The notes under the pieces: model-generated | Database searches by the model: none | What the model was told of the DNA's origin: nothing | The model's input: only the letters and a program-made list of their open reading frames with translations | Shown: positions 9,816 through 20,396 of the stretch, one piece after another | Layout of the letters: each line of letters starts with the position of its first letter | How positions within the stretch are numbered: the first letter of the stretch is position 1 | Made by a program: the position numbers and the translations under genes | Origin: Neocallimastix lanati (nom. inval.) | Lineage: Eukaryota; Neocallimastigomycota; Neocallimastigomycetes; Neocallimastigales; Neocallimastigaceae | Direction: 5' to 3' | Assembly (NCBI GenBank): GCA_016946835.1 | Contig: JACVTC010000005.1 | Coordinates: forward strand, 1,600,001 to 1,630,000 | DNA length: 30,000 nt

Positions 9816-10324
9816 TATTATATCACAGAATAAATATTATAATTATTGAAATAAAATTTTATTAAATAAATTATAATATGGCGCATAAATAAAGTGATAT
9901 AATTAAAATTGATTTATTTTTACTATTATATGACATTTCCTAACTGAGAGGGTTGTGAAAGTGCTCTTTTTTAATATATTTACGAGGGAATTACTAGCAT
10001 TTAGGTACATATCATATGTCCATGTGGATATATATTATACTTACTGATGTAGATAAATTCTACTAAATTATAATCTTTCTGACGTTCATGCATTTTGCCA
10101 AGGGAGCTAATACATATCTCATTGGGTTAAGTTATACTGGTATCTCTTCAAAAGGAAGTTAGGAACTGGAGAAGCGCTCCGAGAAAAGGGTACTTGAAAA
10201 TTCTCAACAATAATATGCATGTCAAAGCGTCAATGATGAATACTCAGTAAGACCATCCGGCGGGAACATTAACTGCCCATGAAAAAGAATACGGAAGTGT
10301 TGTGACTTCCACAATATTCCCATT
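9816..10324. other. GC-elevated island with decayed coding-like frame
   Basis: From about 9900 the DNA is clearly less AT-biased than its surroundings. From about 10135 a plus-strand frame reads ILVSLQKEVRNWRSAPRKG, continues through one TAA stop at about 10234 and then reads DHPAGTLTAHEKEYGSVVTS up to the second MITE. If the MITE and one target duplication are ignored, the same frame continues past 10637. I do not recognise the family. It looks like a fragment of a transposon or of foreign coding sequence rather than a live gene. Confidence 0.45.
10316..10324 (+). repeat. 9-bp target-site duplication, left copy
   Basis: ATTCCCATT, repeated exactly at 10628-10636. Confidence 0.9.
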
Positions 10325-10627
10325 GGGAGAGTTGCATTTCCCCAAGTTGCATTTCCCCAAGTTGCATTTCGACAAGTGGAGTATTGATATAAATAAAGGA
10401 ATAAATAAATAAATATTAGTTCAAAATAATTCTTTTTAAAATTGTTTTTATTCGATATTAATAATATTTAATTTTATTTATTTATTTATTTATTTATTTA
10501 ATAAATTTCAAATTTGGCGAATTGCAATTTGGCGAAATGCCACATTTTTTTAATACGCCACATGCTTTCAAAAAAATTGGCGAAACGCAACCTGGAGAAA
10601 TGCAATTTGGCGAAATGCCCCATACCC
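10325..10627 (-). mobile_element. 303-bp MITE, copy 2, opposite orientation
   Basis: The same family and exactly the same length as 8756-9058, but inverted. It begins GGGAGAGTTGCATTTCCCC and ends, in reverse complement, GGGTATGGGGCATTTCGCC. Its AT-rich centre matches the reverse complement of copy 1 at most positions. The two arms differ in subrepeat number from copy 1, with the extra TGGCGTATTAAAA-type segment on the opposite end. It is flanked by exact 9-bp duplications of a different sequence. The minus-strand ORF read across its right half is not a gene. Confidence 0.9.
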
Positions 10628-10636
10628 ATTCCCATT
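10628..10636 (+). repeat. 9-bp target-site duplication, right copy
   Basis: ATTCCCATT, identical to 10316-10324. Confidence 0.9.
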
Positions 10637-10676
10637 GCTCCTGAGGGGGGGGGGGCTGAAACCAAGGGTGGTACAC
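10637..10676. other. Continuation of the GC island with an 11-base G run
   Basis: Immediately after the MITE the sequence reads GCTCCTGA, then eleven G residues, then CTGAAACCAAGGGTGGTAC, before returning to pure A/T. A G-run of this length is exceptional in this window. Confidence 0.6.
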
Positions 10677-10779
10677 ACTATAAATAAAAAAATATATATA
10701 TATATATATAATATCAATATATCTATTGAATATAATATTATTATTTATTATTACTTAAAAATTTTTTAGCATCAACAAA

Positions 10780-10783
<4 letters not shown>

Positions 10784-10828
<45 letters not shown>

Positions 10829-10852
10829 TTATTATTATTATTATTATTATTA
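10784..10852. repeat. (ATT)n microsatellite
   Basis: About 22 ATT units with one interruption, ending just before the relic element at 10858. Confidence 0.9.
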
Positions 10853-10857
10853 TAATG

Positions 10858-11201
10858 GGGATAGTGTATCTCGCAATGTGGCTTGTTTTTTAAAAATTAA
10901 ATAAATAATAATACTTTTATAAAAAAAATAATTTTTTATAATTCTTTTTTAATAGATTATATTATTATTTCTTTTGAAATAGTTTAATAATATTTAATTG
11001 TAAAAATATGTTATTATTTTTTTAAAGATAATAATGTATATTATTTAATTATATATTTAAATATGTTTATTACTTTTTTTCATTAATTTAATTATATATT
11101 TAATTATTTAATTATTTATATATTTATTTATATTTGAATAGAATATCTTAAAAATGTATGGCTTTATTTTAAAAAGTCACATTGAGAAATGCACCACATT
11201 C
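10858..11201. mobile_element. Diverged relic of the same MITE family (tentative)
   Basis: The left end GGGATAGTGTATCTCGCAAT and the reverse complement of the right end (GAATGTGGTGCATTTCTCAA) resemble each other. Both also resemble the GGGTGTGGGGCATTTCGCC terminus of the 303-bp elements. The interior is AT-rich without an ORF. No clear 9-bp duplication is visible because the left flank is an ATT microsatellite. Confidence 0.45.
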
Positions 11202-11523
11202 AATAATTATATTTAAACCTAACCTTTGATATGGAAATTTTATATTAACTATAAATTATGATTTAAATAATATTTTAATTTTTTAATACCAAACAAATTA
11301 ATATAATGAATATAATTATATATTTTTAATATTAATATATAATAATCTAGTATATTTTATTAAATATTATAATTTGATGCCTAGCTTATGATGCAATGAT
11401 AGCCAATCGACATTTAAATGGACATATAACACTTATATTATTCAGTTTCTATGATAAAAGGGCATCTTTTAGGATAGAAATATAATATACTTCCTAATAA
11501 ATGAAGTAGGTTTTTTTTTTAGG
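11202..11523. other. Intergenic, no gene recognised
   Basis: Mostly AT-rich, with a slightly GC-richer patch at 11370-11490 that includes a CCAAT-box-like AGCCAATC at 11401-11408. No frame convincing enough to call was found. Confidence 0.4.
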
Positions 11524-12016
11524 TTACAAATCCTGTATTTTTCTCATAAAATTGTAAATTATAAAAAAATCAAATCCCACCTGTAAAGAAATTAAGTATC
11601 ATTAAATCTTTTTTCTTCATGATTAGTTCTTATTTAATTAAAAAAACATAAAATAAAATACATACAATGATATATATTATAAAATATAATAAATTTATTT
11701 TTTGTCTTATTTTTTCTTTTTCTATATCATTTGATATATGAACTTCGCCTAATTATAAATATTTTTATATTATATCTATTTTTTTTTTTTTTAAACTTTA
11801 AAATTAATACAATTTTGTTTCACGTTTTAAATTTTTATAAAATTTACTTTTAAAATTAATTAAATTCATATAAATTTTTTTTTATTAGATTTGCATTAAT
11901 AATTTCGAATTAAATTTATATAATTTTTTTTTATTAGATTTGAATTAATAATTTTAAAAGTATATACAAAAAAAGAATACTCCATTTACTGGAAATGCTT
12001 TTATACCATCATTGAA
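11524..12016 (-). other. Candidate downstream exons of the minus-strand hypothetical gene
   Basis: Two short coding-like segments have usable splice boundaries on the minus strand. 12016-11981 follows TATATAG and reads FNDGIKAFPVNG before a GTATTC donor. 11580-11524 follows TTTCTTTACAG and reads VGFDFFIIYNFMRKIQDL and then TAA. Both are phase 0 and join in frame. They could be the 3' exons of the gene starting at 12872, but the link to that ORF is unresolved. Confidence 0.3.
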
Positions 12017-12237
12017 CTATATAAAAATTATTTAATTTTTTTTCAATAATAGAAAATAGTTTTATATTATATAAATACTTGTTATTTAAAGACTATGTTC
12101 TATGGCATATATTTAAGAAATTCATTTTAGTATTTAATTGAATTTATGAATAAATAATAATTAACAATATATTTATTTTATTTTTTATATCAATATATAG
12201 ATAGTAGATAGTTTTTTTTATGATAGTTTTTATTTTA

Positions 12238-12240
<3 letters not shown>

Positions 12241-12312
<72 letters not shown>
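12241..12312. repeat. Long A-tract followed by (TTA)n
   Basis: An uninterrupted A-run of more than 30 bases followed by about a dozen TTA units. Low-complexity DNA within the putative gene or just downstream of it. Confidence 0.85.
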
Positions 12313-12313
<1 letters not shown>

Positions 12314-12445
12314 TACTTTATTATTTATTTAGTAATTTTTTTTTAATTATTAAAACTATTAATGATTATAACTTTAAAATAAAATAAATTAATACATAAA
12401 AAAAAAAAAAAATAAATAAATATTATGAATTATAGTTTAAATTGT

Positions 12446-12599
12446 TCAATTTGAATATACAATTTTGTTTAATAAAAATACTTTATAACAATATTTCATT
12501 ATTTTTGAATTATAATCATCACTAATGAAAAATCTATTCCTAATGGTAAAAGCACACTTCCTGTTACCAACAAAAATATTAATGAAATATACTGTTCCA
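12446..12599 (-). other. Coding-like sequence out of frame with the upstream ORF
   Basis: Base composition stays gene-like beyond the stop at 12600. One frame reads NSGTVYFINIFVGNRKCAFT and ends at a stop at 12446; another reads LEQYISLIFLLVTGSVLLPL. The first would be continuous with the upstream ORF if the six-A run at about 12604-12609 were one base shorter. This may be a frameshift, a sequencing error or an unrecognised intron. Confidence 0.4.
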
Positions 12600-12872
12600 C
12601 TATTTTTTAGATTCGCAATTACAATGAAAAAGTATTGCTTGTATAAAAAGTTCAACAAATGATTTTACCAATTGGTTTGATTCCATGCCATCTGTGATAT
12701 AGGAAATTCTAAGTTCCCAAGCCCCAAAACTTGGATTTTCTTTATAACATTTCTTTGCTAAAACATTTATATCATCAGCTTTAGGTAACTTAGATGTAAG
12801 AAGAATATCATCTACCATGAACATTAATTCCTGCTTGGCTGAATTACTAAAATTCAAATTCAATTGGTTCAT
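12600..12872 (-). CDS. Hypothetical protein, gene model incomplete
   Basis: An ORF of 90 residues starting MNQLNLNFSNSAKQELMFMV. Codon use and GC are clearly above background, and the middle section (PKADDINVLAKKCYKENPSF, then GAWELRISYITDGMESNQLV) looks like a genuine globular protein. I do not recognise the family. The ORF stops at TAG in CTAAAAAATAG, while gene-like composition continues for another 150 bp in other frames, so this is probably the first exon or N-terminal part of a longer, possibly frameshifted gene. No signal peptide is seen. The nearest upstream neighbour is the divergent voltage-sensor gene at 14529. Confidence 0.6.
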   Translation of the reverse strand: MNQLNLNFSNSAKQELMFMVDDILLTSKLPKADDINVLAKKCYKENPSFGAWELRISYITDGMESNQLVKSFVELFIQAILFHCNCESKK

Positions 12873-14528
12873 TTATGTCAATATAAGTTTATTATTTAAT
12901 TAATATTAAAATCACTATTTTATAAAAATTTAAAAATGAAAAACAAAAAAATTTATTGAAATATTATTTCTAATTTACTTGGATTAAAAAAGAAGTATAT
13001 CTTCTCTTAAATTAAAATAGTATTAACTATTTTAATTATTAATTTTGTTAATTATTTTACCAATATTTATTTGCCATTAATAATAAATTATTTATATTTC
13101 TATTATTAAATTATTAATTTTTATTTAATTTTATTTGATATGAATCAATTTTTTTTTAAAAACAATATAAAATAATGTGTATGAATTAATTTTTAATAAT
13201 AGAATGTTTAATACTTTATTTATAAAAAATATAAAATTCTTTTTACTCTTTAAAAATAAAAAAAGTTTTATTAATATAAAAATATATATAAAAAAAAAAG
13301 TTAATTAATAAATTAAATATATATTTAGAATAAATTAATTAAATATATTATTTATTTATTCTTTATGGCTATTTTATATTAAAAATTTAATATAATTTAA
13401 TATATTATATCAGTCATTTACTTTTTATTTATTATATAATACATATTACAATATATTTTAATATATACAGTTAATTAAAATTTATTATTATCATAGATTA
13501 AAAAAAAATTCAAATTTATTAATTATTATTATTTATTTTATTATTATAAATTTATTATTTTTGAAAAGGTAATTTTTTATCAAACTTAATAAATATATAA
13601 ATAGCATTAAAAAAAAAAAAAAAATGAAAATATTAAATAATAATCATATATAATAAATAAAGTTTTTCAATAATTATTTATATTATTTATTATACTTTTT
13701 TTCTTTTCCACTTCATTTAAATTTTTTTTTAAAACCAAAAAAAAAAAAAAAAAAAAAAGGAACTGTGCAATTGATATTAAATACCAAAGTTAAAAAACAA
13801 AAACAAATTAATATATCTCTTATTTAAAGGGAAAAATATTATAATATTATAGATGAAAAAGATTTCATTCAATAAAAAGAAGTAGTTTGAAAAAATATTT
13901 TATTAATTAATGTAACATTAAATAATCATTAATTAATAAAAAACAATACGAAGCAATCTTTTTTTTTTTTTTTTATATTCATTTTCATTTCATATATATT
14001 ATTTTATTTTTCCATTAAAAATAATAATAAGCAAAAATATAATTATCACATTATTATTTGCTAATATCGCAATTTTTTATTTATTTACTTTTAATAAACA
14101 CTTTAAAAAAAATTTTTTTTTTTTTTATTTTTTTTTCTTTAAACAACAAAAGGAAAAGTTATATTAAAAAAAAAAAAAAAAAAAAAAAATTAAAATAAAA
14201 ATAGAAATAATTAATTATTAATAATAATATTTATCCAAAAATAATTGCCATATTTAAAATTTATTGAAATTAAATAAAAAAATAATAATAATAATAATAA
14301 AAAATAAAATAAAATATCAGTAACTAAAAGAAAAGTCACTAAATAAATAAATCAATAATAAAACATTTTCTAAAAATAATATAAATTGAATTATTTAAAT
14401 AATTTTTCTTAGATATTAAATAAGAAAAAAATATCATAATTTTCGTTTTATAAAATTAATTAGATTATCATTCAGTATAATAATTTAAAAGAAAAATAAT
14501 AGATTAAATTATATAATATATATACAAA
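12873..14528. other. Divergent intergenic region, no gene
   Basis: Separates the divergent hypothetical gene and the voltage-sensor gene. It is A/T homopolymers (runs at about 13608, 13738, 13966 and 14167), AT dinucleotide stretches and no plausible coding frame. Any promoters of the two genes must lie here, but no specific motif can be defended. Confidence 0.6.
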
Positions 14529-15814
14529 ATGAGTTTAGAACAAAAATTGACCAATTATACCGATAAGTAAATATTATTTATGAATAAATAAATAAAAAAT
14601 ATATATGATATGTATATTAATATTATATATATTTTTTATATATTTCTTTGAATTACAAAGGGATTTAGAAATTGAATTAGAACCCTTAGATTCAAGAGGC
14701 ATATATATAAATCCACGTGAAGGCACTATAACGAGAAAGGATGTATTGAAAAATATCTCAAATAGTATTATTCATTCTAAAAAATATACATTATTTTATA
14801 CCTTTATTATAATATTATCCATAATAATGTTAATAGCTGTAAGTATAAAATATAAAAAAAAAAAATTTTTTTTTTGAATATTTACAATTGGCATTATTTT
14901 ATATTTTAACTTTATTTTTTTTTTTTTTTTATTTTTTAAATTTTAATAATTATACATAATATAGTCTTTCAAAACTACATGGTATTATATAATAATAATA
15001 TATTGTATTTAATAAATTAGTTTCTAATAATAATAATAATAATAAATTAATAGAATATATATTAAAAATTATATATATATATTTTATAGTTTATCATTAT
15101 TATATTTATGCATCGATTATTTCATTAATATAGTATTAATTGCTGAAGTTTTATTAAGAATTAATGCTTTAGGAAAGGTATATAAAATTTATTAAAAATG
15201 ATTTTATTAATGATAAATTTAAATTTTAACTAAATATTTATTAATTATCATAAAATTATATTTATATATATAGCATTACTGGAAGTCATTTTTAAATATT
15301 GTCGATTTAGTTATTGTACCATTATGTGTTATTACAGTTGTTTACTTAACTGTTGATAATTGTTCAAATAAAGAAGGAAAAATAGCAGATAATATAATTT
15401 TGGGTATAAGAAATACTTTACAGCTCATCAGATTATTATTATTAATTAAGAAGTAAATAAAATGATTAAAAATTAATAATTATAAAAGGATTATACATTG
15501 ATTAATTAATAATTATAAATTGAATTATGATTTATATATTAATATCCTTTATTTTTATTTTTATTTATTATTTTTCATATTTTTTTTTTTAAATCTATTT
15601 TTAAATTTTTATAAATACAACTATTTTGAAAAACAGTAATCAACCATTTTCGTCAGAAGTCGAAATTATTGACATAGAAAGTATTGAAGAAAATGATAAT
15701 AGAGAAATAGCCATTTCTGAAATATCGGATAGTGCAACAGTTTTAACTGGAAACGATGATATTGAATATTTAATTAATTTTGAAGAAGATTATGATAAAG
15801 ATTTAATTCTATAA
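14529..15814 (+). CDS. Small voltage-sensor-domain membrane protein (S1-S4 only)
   Basis: Six exons keep one frame: 14529-14566, 14661-14838, 14965-14981, 15090-15177, 15274-15452 and 15637-15814, encoding 225 residues. All introns are GT..AG. A charged N-terminus (1-53) is followed by four hydrophobic segments: S1 about 55-72, S2 79-101 (IAEVLLR, acidic E97), S3 112-134 (FLNIVDLVIV, D118) and S4 148-166 (GIRNTLQLIRLLLLIK, basic R153, R160, K166). The AEVLLR..ALGK..WKSFLNIVDLVIV pattern is that of the ion-transport voltage-sensor domain (PF00520). There is no S5-pore-S6. The tail (167-225) is strongly acidic. Stand-alone voltage sensors in other eukaryotes include Hv1 proton channels and TMEM266-like proteins; which function applies here is not known. 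The S4 repeat lacks the Hv1 RxxRxxR spacing, so proton conduction should not be assumed. Confidence 0.82.
14965..14981 (+). other. 17-nt microexon of the voltage-sensor gene
   Basis: TCTTTCAAAACTACATG lies between ATAG and GTATTA. Including it (17 = 5 codons + 2 bases) is what brings the phase-0 end of exon 2 (GCT before GTAAGT) into frame with exon 4 (needs phase 2). It adds SFKTTC in the short S1-S2 loop. A direct exon 2 to exon 4 splice meets a stop in exon 4. Confidence 0.7.
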
Positions 15815-15819
15815 TAATG

Positions 15820-15855
<36 letters not shown>

Positions 15856-15918
15856 TTATTTTGTATTTTATACATTTTTTTATTACATAAATTATTAACT
15901 ATTAAAAAATAACAAAAA

Positions 15919-15970
<52 letters not shown>

Positions 15971-16172
15971 AAATATTTAAATCATAAAACAAATATACTT
16001 ATTTTTATTATTTAAAAAAAAAAAATTAGAAAATAATAAAATAATTGAATATTTTATTTAAATTTTATAAAGAAATAAAAACTTCAATTAATAATTTTAT
16101 AACTATTTAATTTATTCATTATATAGTTTTATTTTTATTTTTATTTTTATTTTATTTTATTTTATTTTATTT

Positions 16173-16233
<61 letters not shown>

Positions 16234-17559
16234 ATTAAATATATCTAAAAAAAAAAAAAAGTTATAATTTATAGATTTTATATAATGTATATCTCGAAAA
16301 TTTTAAGAAAAAAAAATTTTTTTTTTCTTTTAAAATTATACATATATAATATATATATATATATTTTTTTATTATCGAGAATAAAAAAAAAATAATTAAA
16401 AATAATAATAATAATAATAATAATAAAATAATAATATTAAAAAAAAAAAAAAAATAAAATAAAAAATAAAAATAAAAATAGAAAAAAAAAAATAAAACTA
16501 AACAAGTAATAAAAACAAGAATAAAAATTAAACAAATAATAAAAATAAAAATAAAAATAAAAAAAATAAAAAAATATTTATATATTTATATTAATGATAT
16601 ATAAGATTTTTTTTTTTTTTAATATTTTTTTACTATAGAAAAAAGAAATCAAATAATAAAAATAAAAATAAAAATAAAAATTAAAATAAAAATAAAAATT
16701 AAAATAAAAATAAAAATTAAAATAAAAATAAAAATTAAAATAAAAATAAAAATTAAAATAAAAATAAAAATAAATAAAAATAAAAATTATTTAAATAATA
16801 TATATATATATATATTTATTTTTAATATTATTTTTTACTTATTTTTAATTTAATATAATGTTTGTTAATAATTGATATTTGTACATCATTATAAATATTA
16901 TTAATGGTAATAATTTTAATATTTGTAAATCCTCATCATAATTAATTATAAATGGTATGAACGTTATATTAATTCAAAGATTTGTATAAAAATATAAAAT
17001 TATATATACATATATATATATATTTATGTTTATATATATATTCATTTATATAAATTTTATTTCTCTATCATTGATCATTTATTTTTAATTTTATATTTTT
17101 ATAATGTAATGATAAATTAAAATATTACCATTATATGTAATTAGAGAATATAAATATACACCTTATATATAATTGAATAAGTCTTTTCATTTATACGATT
17201 ATTATTTATATAAAGATCAATGATCAATTCTATTAAAGAAAACTAAATTATCATATTTTTGTACAATTATCATTTATATATAAAGATCAATGACCAATTC
17301 TATTTTTTAAGATGGCTATGGTTACAATAATTTATAATTTTTTAAAAAAAGAATATTCTATTAATTATTAATTAGATTATAAATATTTACTTATATACAT
17401 ATATAATTATAATTAAAGAAAAGTTTAACCAAAAAAACAATTTAATTTTAATATTATTTTATTTTTTTACAAATATTTTTATAAATATTTTTATAAATAT
17501 TTTTATTTTTCTTTTAATTTTTTTTAATATAAAAAAATTTTTAAAAAAATCTAATAGTT

Positions 17560-17596
<37 letters not shown>

Positions 17597-17706
17597 TTGT
17601 TGTTGTTGTTGTTGTAATTGAATCGATATGAAAATTATGTAATAATAAAATAGATATAAGAAAAAAGTTATTGTTATTTATAATAATAGATAATAGTACT
17701 ATATTT
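15815..17706. other. Low-complexity intergenic region between convergent genes
   Basis: No gene is seen between the convergent 3' ends of the voltage-sensor gene and ELP5. It holds very long homopolymers (T from about 15822, A44 at 15925-15968, T55 at 16175-16229), an 18-bp AAAAT-rich repeat, and a 70-bp-period duplication at 17203-17304 containing AAAGATCAATGA. The minus-strand ORF across the poly-T/GTT run at about 17556-17615 is an artefact, although its start overlaps the last ELP5 exon. Confidence 0.6.
16675..16765. repeat. 18-bp minisatellite
   Basis: About five head-to-tail units of AAAATAAAAATAAAAATT. Confidence 0.8.
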
Positions 17707-19808
17707 CTAGAAGTCAAGATCAGCATCAGGATCATCATCATCAAATTCATCATCTAATTCAGGATCAAAGTAAATTTCACCCGAACCAGCTATATTATTA
17801 TCATTATCTATTTATATTCATAAATTTTAAATTTAATATATCATTAATTATTTGTTGATTATATGAAATAATGATTATATTAATTCTTTAATATATATAT
17901 ATACCTTGAACACTTAAATATGGTAATTCAAGTTGATTCTTTGTCTTCTTTTCTTCTTCAGTTAGATTTAAATTAAATGTTAAGTTTTCGGTTGGATCAG
18001 CCTTTTTATTTTTTATTTTTTAATTTTATTTGCAATATTAATAATATTATTAAATAATTATTATTATTAAATAATTATAATAATATTTATTATATAATTA
18101 AGATAAATGATTTTTTTTTTTTTTAAAAAATATATATATGTATATAATTATCAATATTTTAATATAATAAAAACTACCTTCTTTGTTGGCTTTTTATCAT
18201 TTAAGAAGTTTTGATAATTTGGTATATATTTTTTCATTAATTCAATAACTGGTATAATGGATATTATAGGTTTATTATTTTCAATTTTGAGAGAATATGC
18301 AATATTCTATATACACAAAGTATTTATAATTAATAAAATGAATAAAAATTTATTATATAAATAATGAAAAATAAAAATTATTATTTTATATGATTATTTT
18401 GAAATGGATTATTTATTAGGATATATATATATATATATATTTATGTTTAATAATTATTAATTATTATACCTCTCTTAACATTTTTCCAGATTCTTTTTCA
18501 TGTAAAATAGTACATATAGCATCACTTATTGAATTTCTTTCTATAATATCCATATCCATGTCTTGTAACCATCCTTCATTTTGAAAGAATTTTTTTGTAT
18601 GTTCTACTAATATATTTGTAGTTGCTATACTGGCTAAAACAGATTTTAAATTAATACCATTAAACGTATTGATAGCAATATCTTGATGATAAATTAAAAT
18701 TATTTGAATTTCGTCTAATAATTATAAATTTGTTTTATAAATGAGATTTGAAATTATAAATTAATATTTACTTTTTTTTTTTTTTTTTTATACATATATA
18801 TTTTGAAATTTAAAATATGAATGGTCAATAAACTGTTTAAACTTTATAATTTATTTTGTATATTAATTATAATATTACCATTGCTTATTTCCTTAATAAT
18901 TTGAATGAAATTTAAAACAGTAGTATAATTATATTTAATAAATAAAGTATTTACAGAATCGATAATAACTACATTTTTAGCAAGAGCTTTAATATAAATT
19001 ATATATATAGATATAAAATTTCAATATGAATAATTAGAATTGTATTCAAAAATAATTATAATAATAATAATATTAGAAAAATAAAAGGTTATAGATTATT
19101 TTTTTAATGAATACCATTTTCTTTCTTATTGCTTTTTATGGTTTCTTTGACTTTGTTTTGAATATCTTGTAAATTACTAAATGCATTTCCTTCTATACAT
19201 TGATATCTTTTTTTTTTTTTTTTTTTTTAAATAAAATTTTAAAAATAAATTTATGTTATATAATATTAATATCAGTTCATATGAAAAAAGAAAGGATTTT
19301 AAGCTAATATAGATTATAAAATTGAAAAATTTCAAATATTAAATGGGATATTACTTTGCTCTTCCAATACTTTTGTTCCAATAAATTGGTAAAGAGTCTA
19401 TACATAAAATAGTGTAATAATAATCTCTATTGTATTCCAAATTAAAAAATTGTGAAAAAAAAAAAATAAAATAAAATAAAATTAGTATTTTTTTTATATT
19501 TATATATATATCAATTAGCTTTTATTTTTATTTTTTATTTTTTCTTTTTTTTTTTTAAAAAAAAAAAAAAATCTATTAACGTCTACTTTATAATAAGGAA
19601 TATCAAATTTTTATTAATATTTAATAATTTTATTAAAATTTTTATTATAAAAAAATAAGTCAAACCTATTATTTATATAATTAAGTAATAAATATTTGCA
19701 TGTTTGTGCTAAAGTATCTTGTAATAACACTATTCCTTTGGAAGAATTTTTATATAAATTTTGATTAACTCCAAAAATAAAATGTTCCAAAAAAGATTTA
19801 TTGTTCAT
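17707..19808 (-). CDS. ELP5: Elongator complex protein 5
   Basis: Eight exons (19808-19666, 19426-19355, 19206-19115, 18986-18879, 18714-18470, 18306-18178, 18001-17905, 17807-17707) join in one frame with GT..AG introns and give 328 residues, close to yeast Elp5 (309). Elp5 forms the Elp4-5-6 subcomplex of Elongator, a RecA-fold ring that supports wobble-uridine modification of tRNA. Visible family hallmarks are GIVLLQDTLAQTCKYLL near residue 25, YYYTILCIDSLP near 50, the strand VVIIDSVNTL at 108-117 corresponding to the VVIIDS strand of RecA-like folds, and a diagnostic C-terminus: TFNLNLTEEEK, LELPYLSVQ, GSGEIYFDPE and the acidic end DDEFDDDDPDADLDF. As in other Elp5 proteins, no Walker A motif is seen. 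The first intron uses a less common GTTTGA donor and its acceptor at 19427 was chosen by phase and family fit. The stop is TAG. Confidence 0.9.
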
Positions 19809-19843
19809 TGCTATTGTATATTTCTTTTTAAAATGATAATAAT

Positions 19844-19876
<33 letters not shown>

Positions 19877-20396
19877 TTATATAAAATATATAATATTTAA
19901 TTATCAAATAATTAAATATTTAACCAATAATTTTATCCATAAATTAAAATATTTTATAATATTTATTTTATAATATTTAAAAAATATTATAGCTTTGAAT
20001 AAATCAAGGTTTTATAATTTATAAGCTTATTCTTATTATATTATTTATTTATTATTATTATTATTTTAATATCATTATTATCATTATCATTATTATTTAT
20101 TATTTATAATTATTATTATTTATTATATATTATATATTATTTATAAGATTAAATGATTACTATTGTATATTTAATTACTATTAATTAATTTGACTGTTTG
20201 ATAATAAAAAAGAATTATAATTTCTCAACTATAATTACTTTTTTATTTGTTAAAAACTGATACATTTTTGGAAAACTAAGTTTAATACATTAATGTACAT
20301 GATCAATATTAATACATTATCATGGTATAATTAATAAAAAATTTAAAATTCTATATTGTAAAAACTACTTTTTTCTTCAATTGTATTATAATATAT

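Noticed and set aside
9820-9900. Small inverted repeat ATTATATCAC ... GTGATATAAT as a separate mobile element
   Set aside because: A 10-bp AT-rich inverted pair is expected by chance in this DNA, and no target duplication was found.
10494-10676. Minus-strand ORF with PPPPQEQWEWVWG-type sequence
   Set aside because: It covers the right arm of the second MITE, a target duplication and a G-run; mobile-element DNA without coding features.
12241-12275. Poly-A tail marking a processed retrocopy
   Set aside because: Equally long A and T runs occur all over the window without adjacent gene-like sequence or target duplications.
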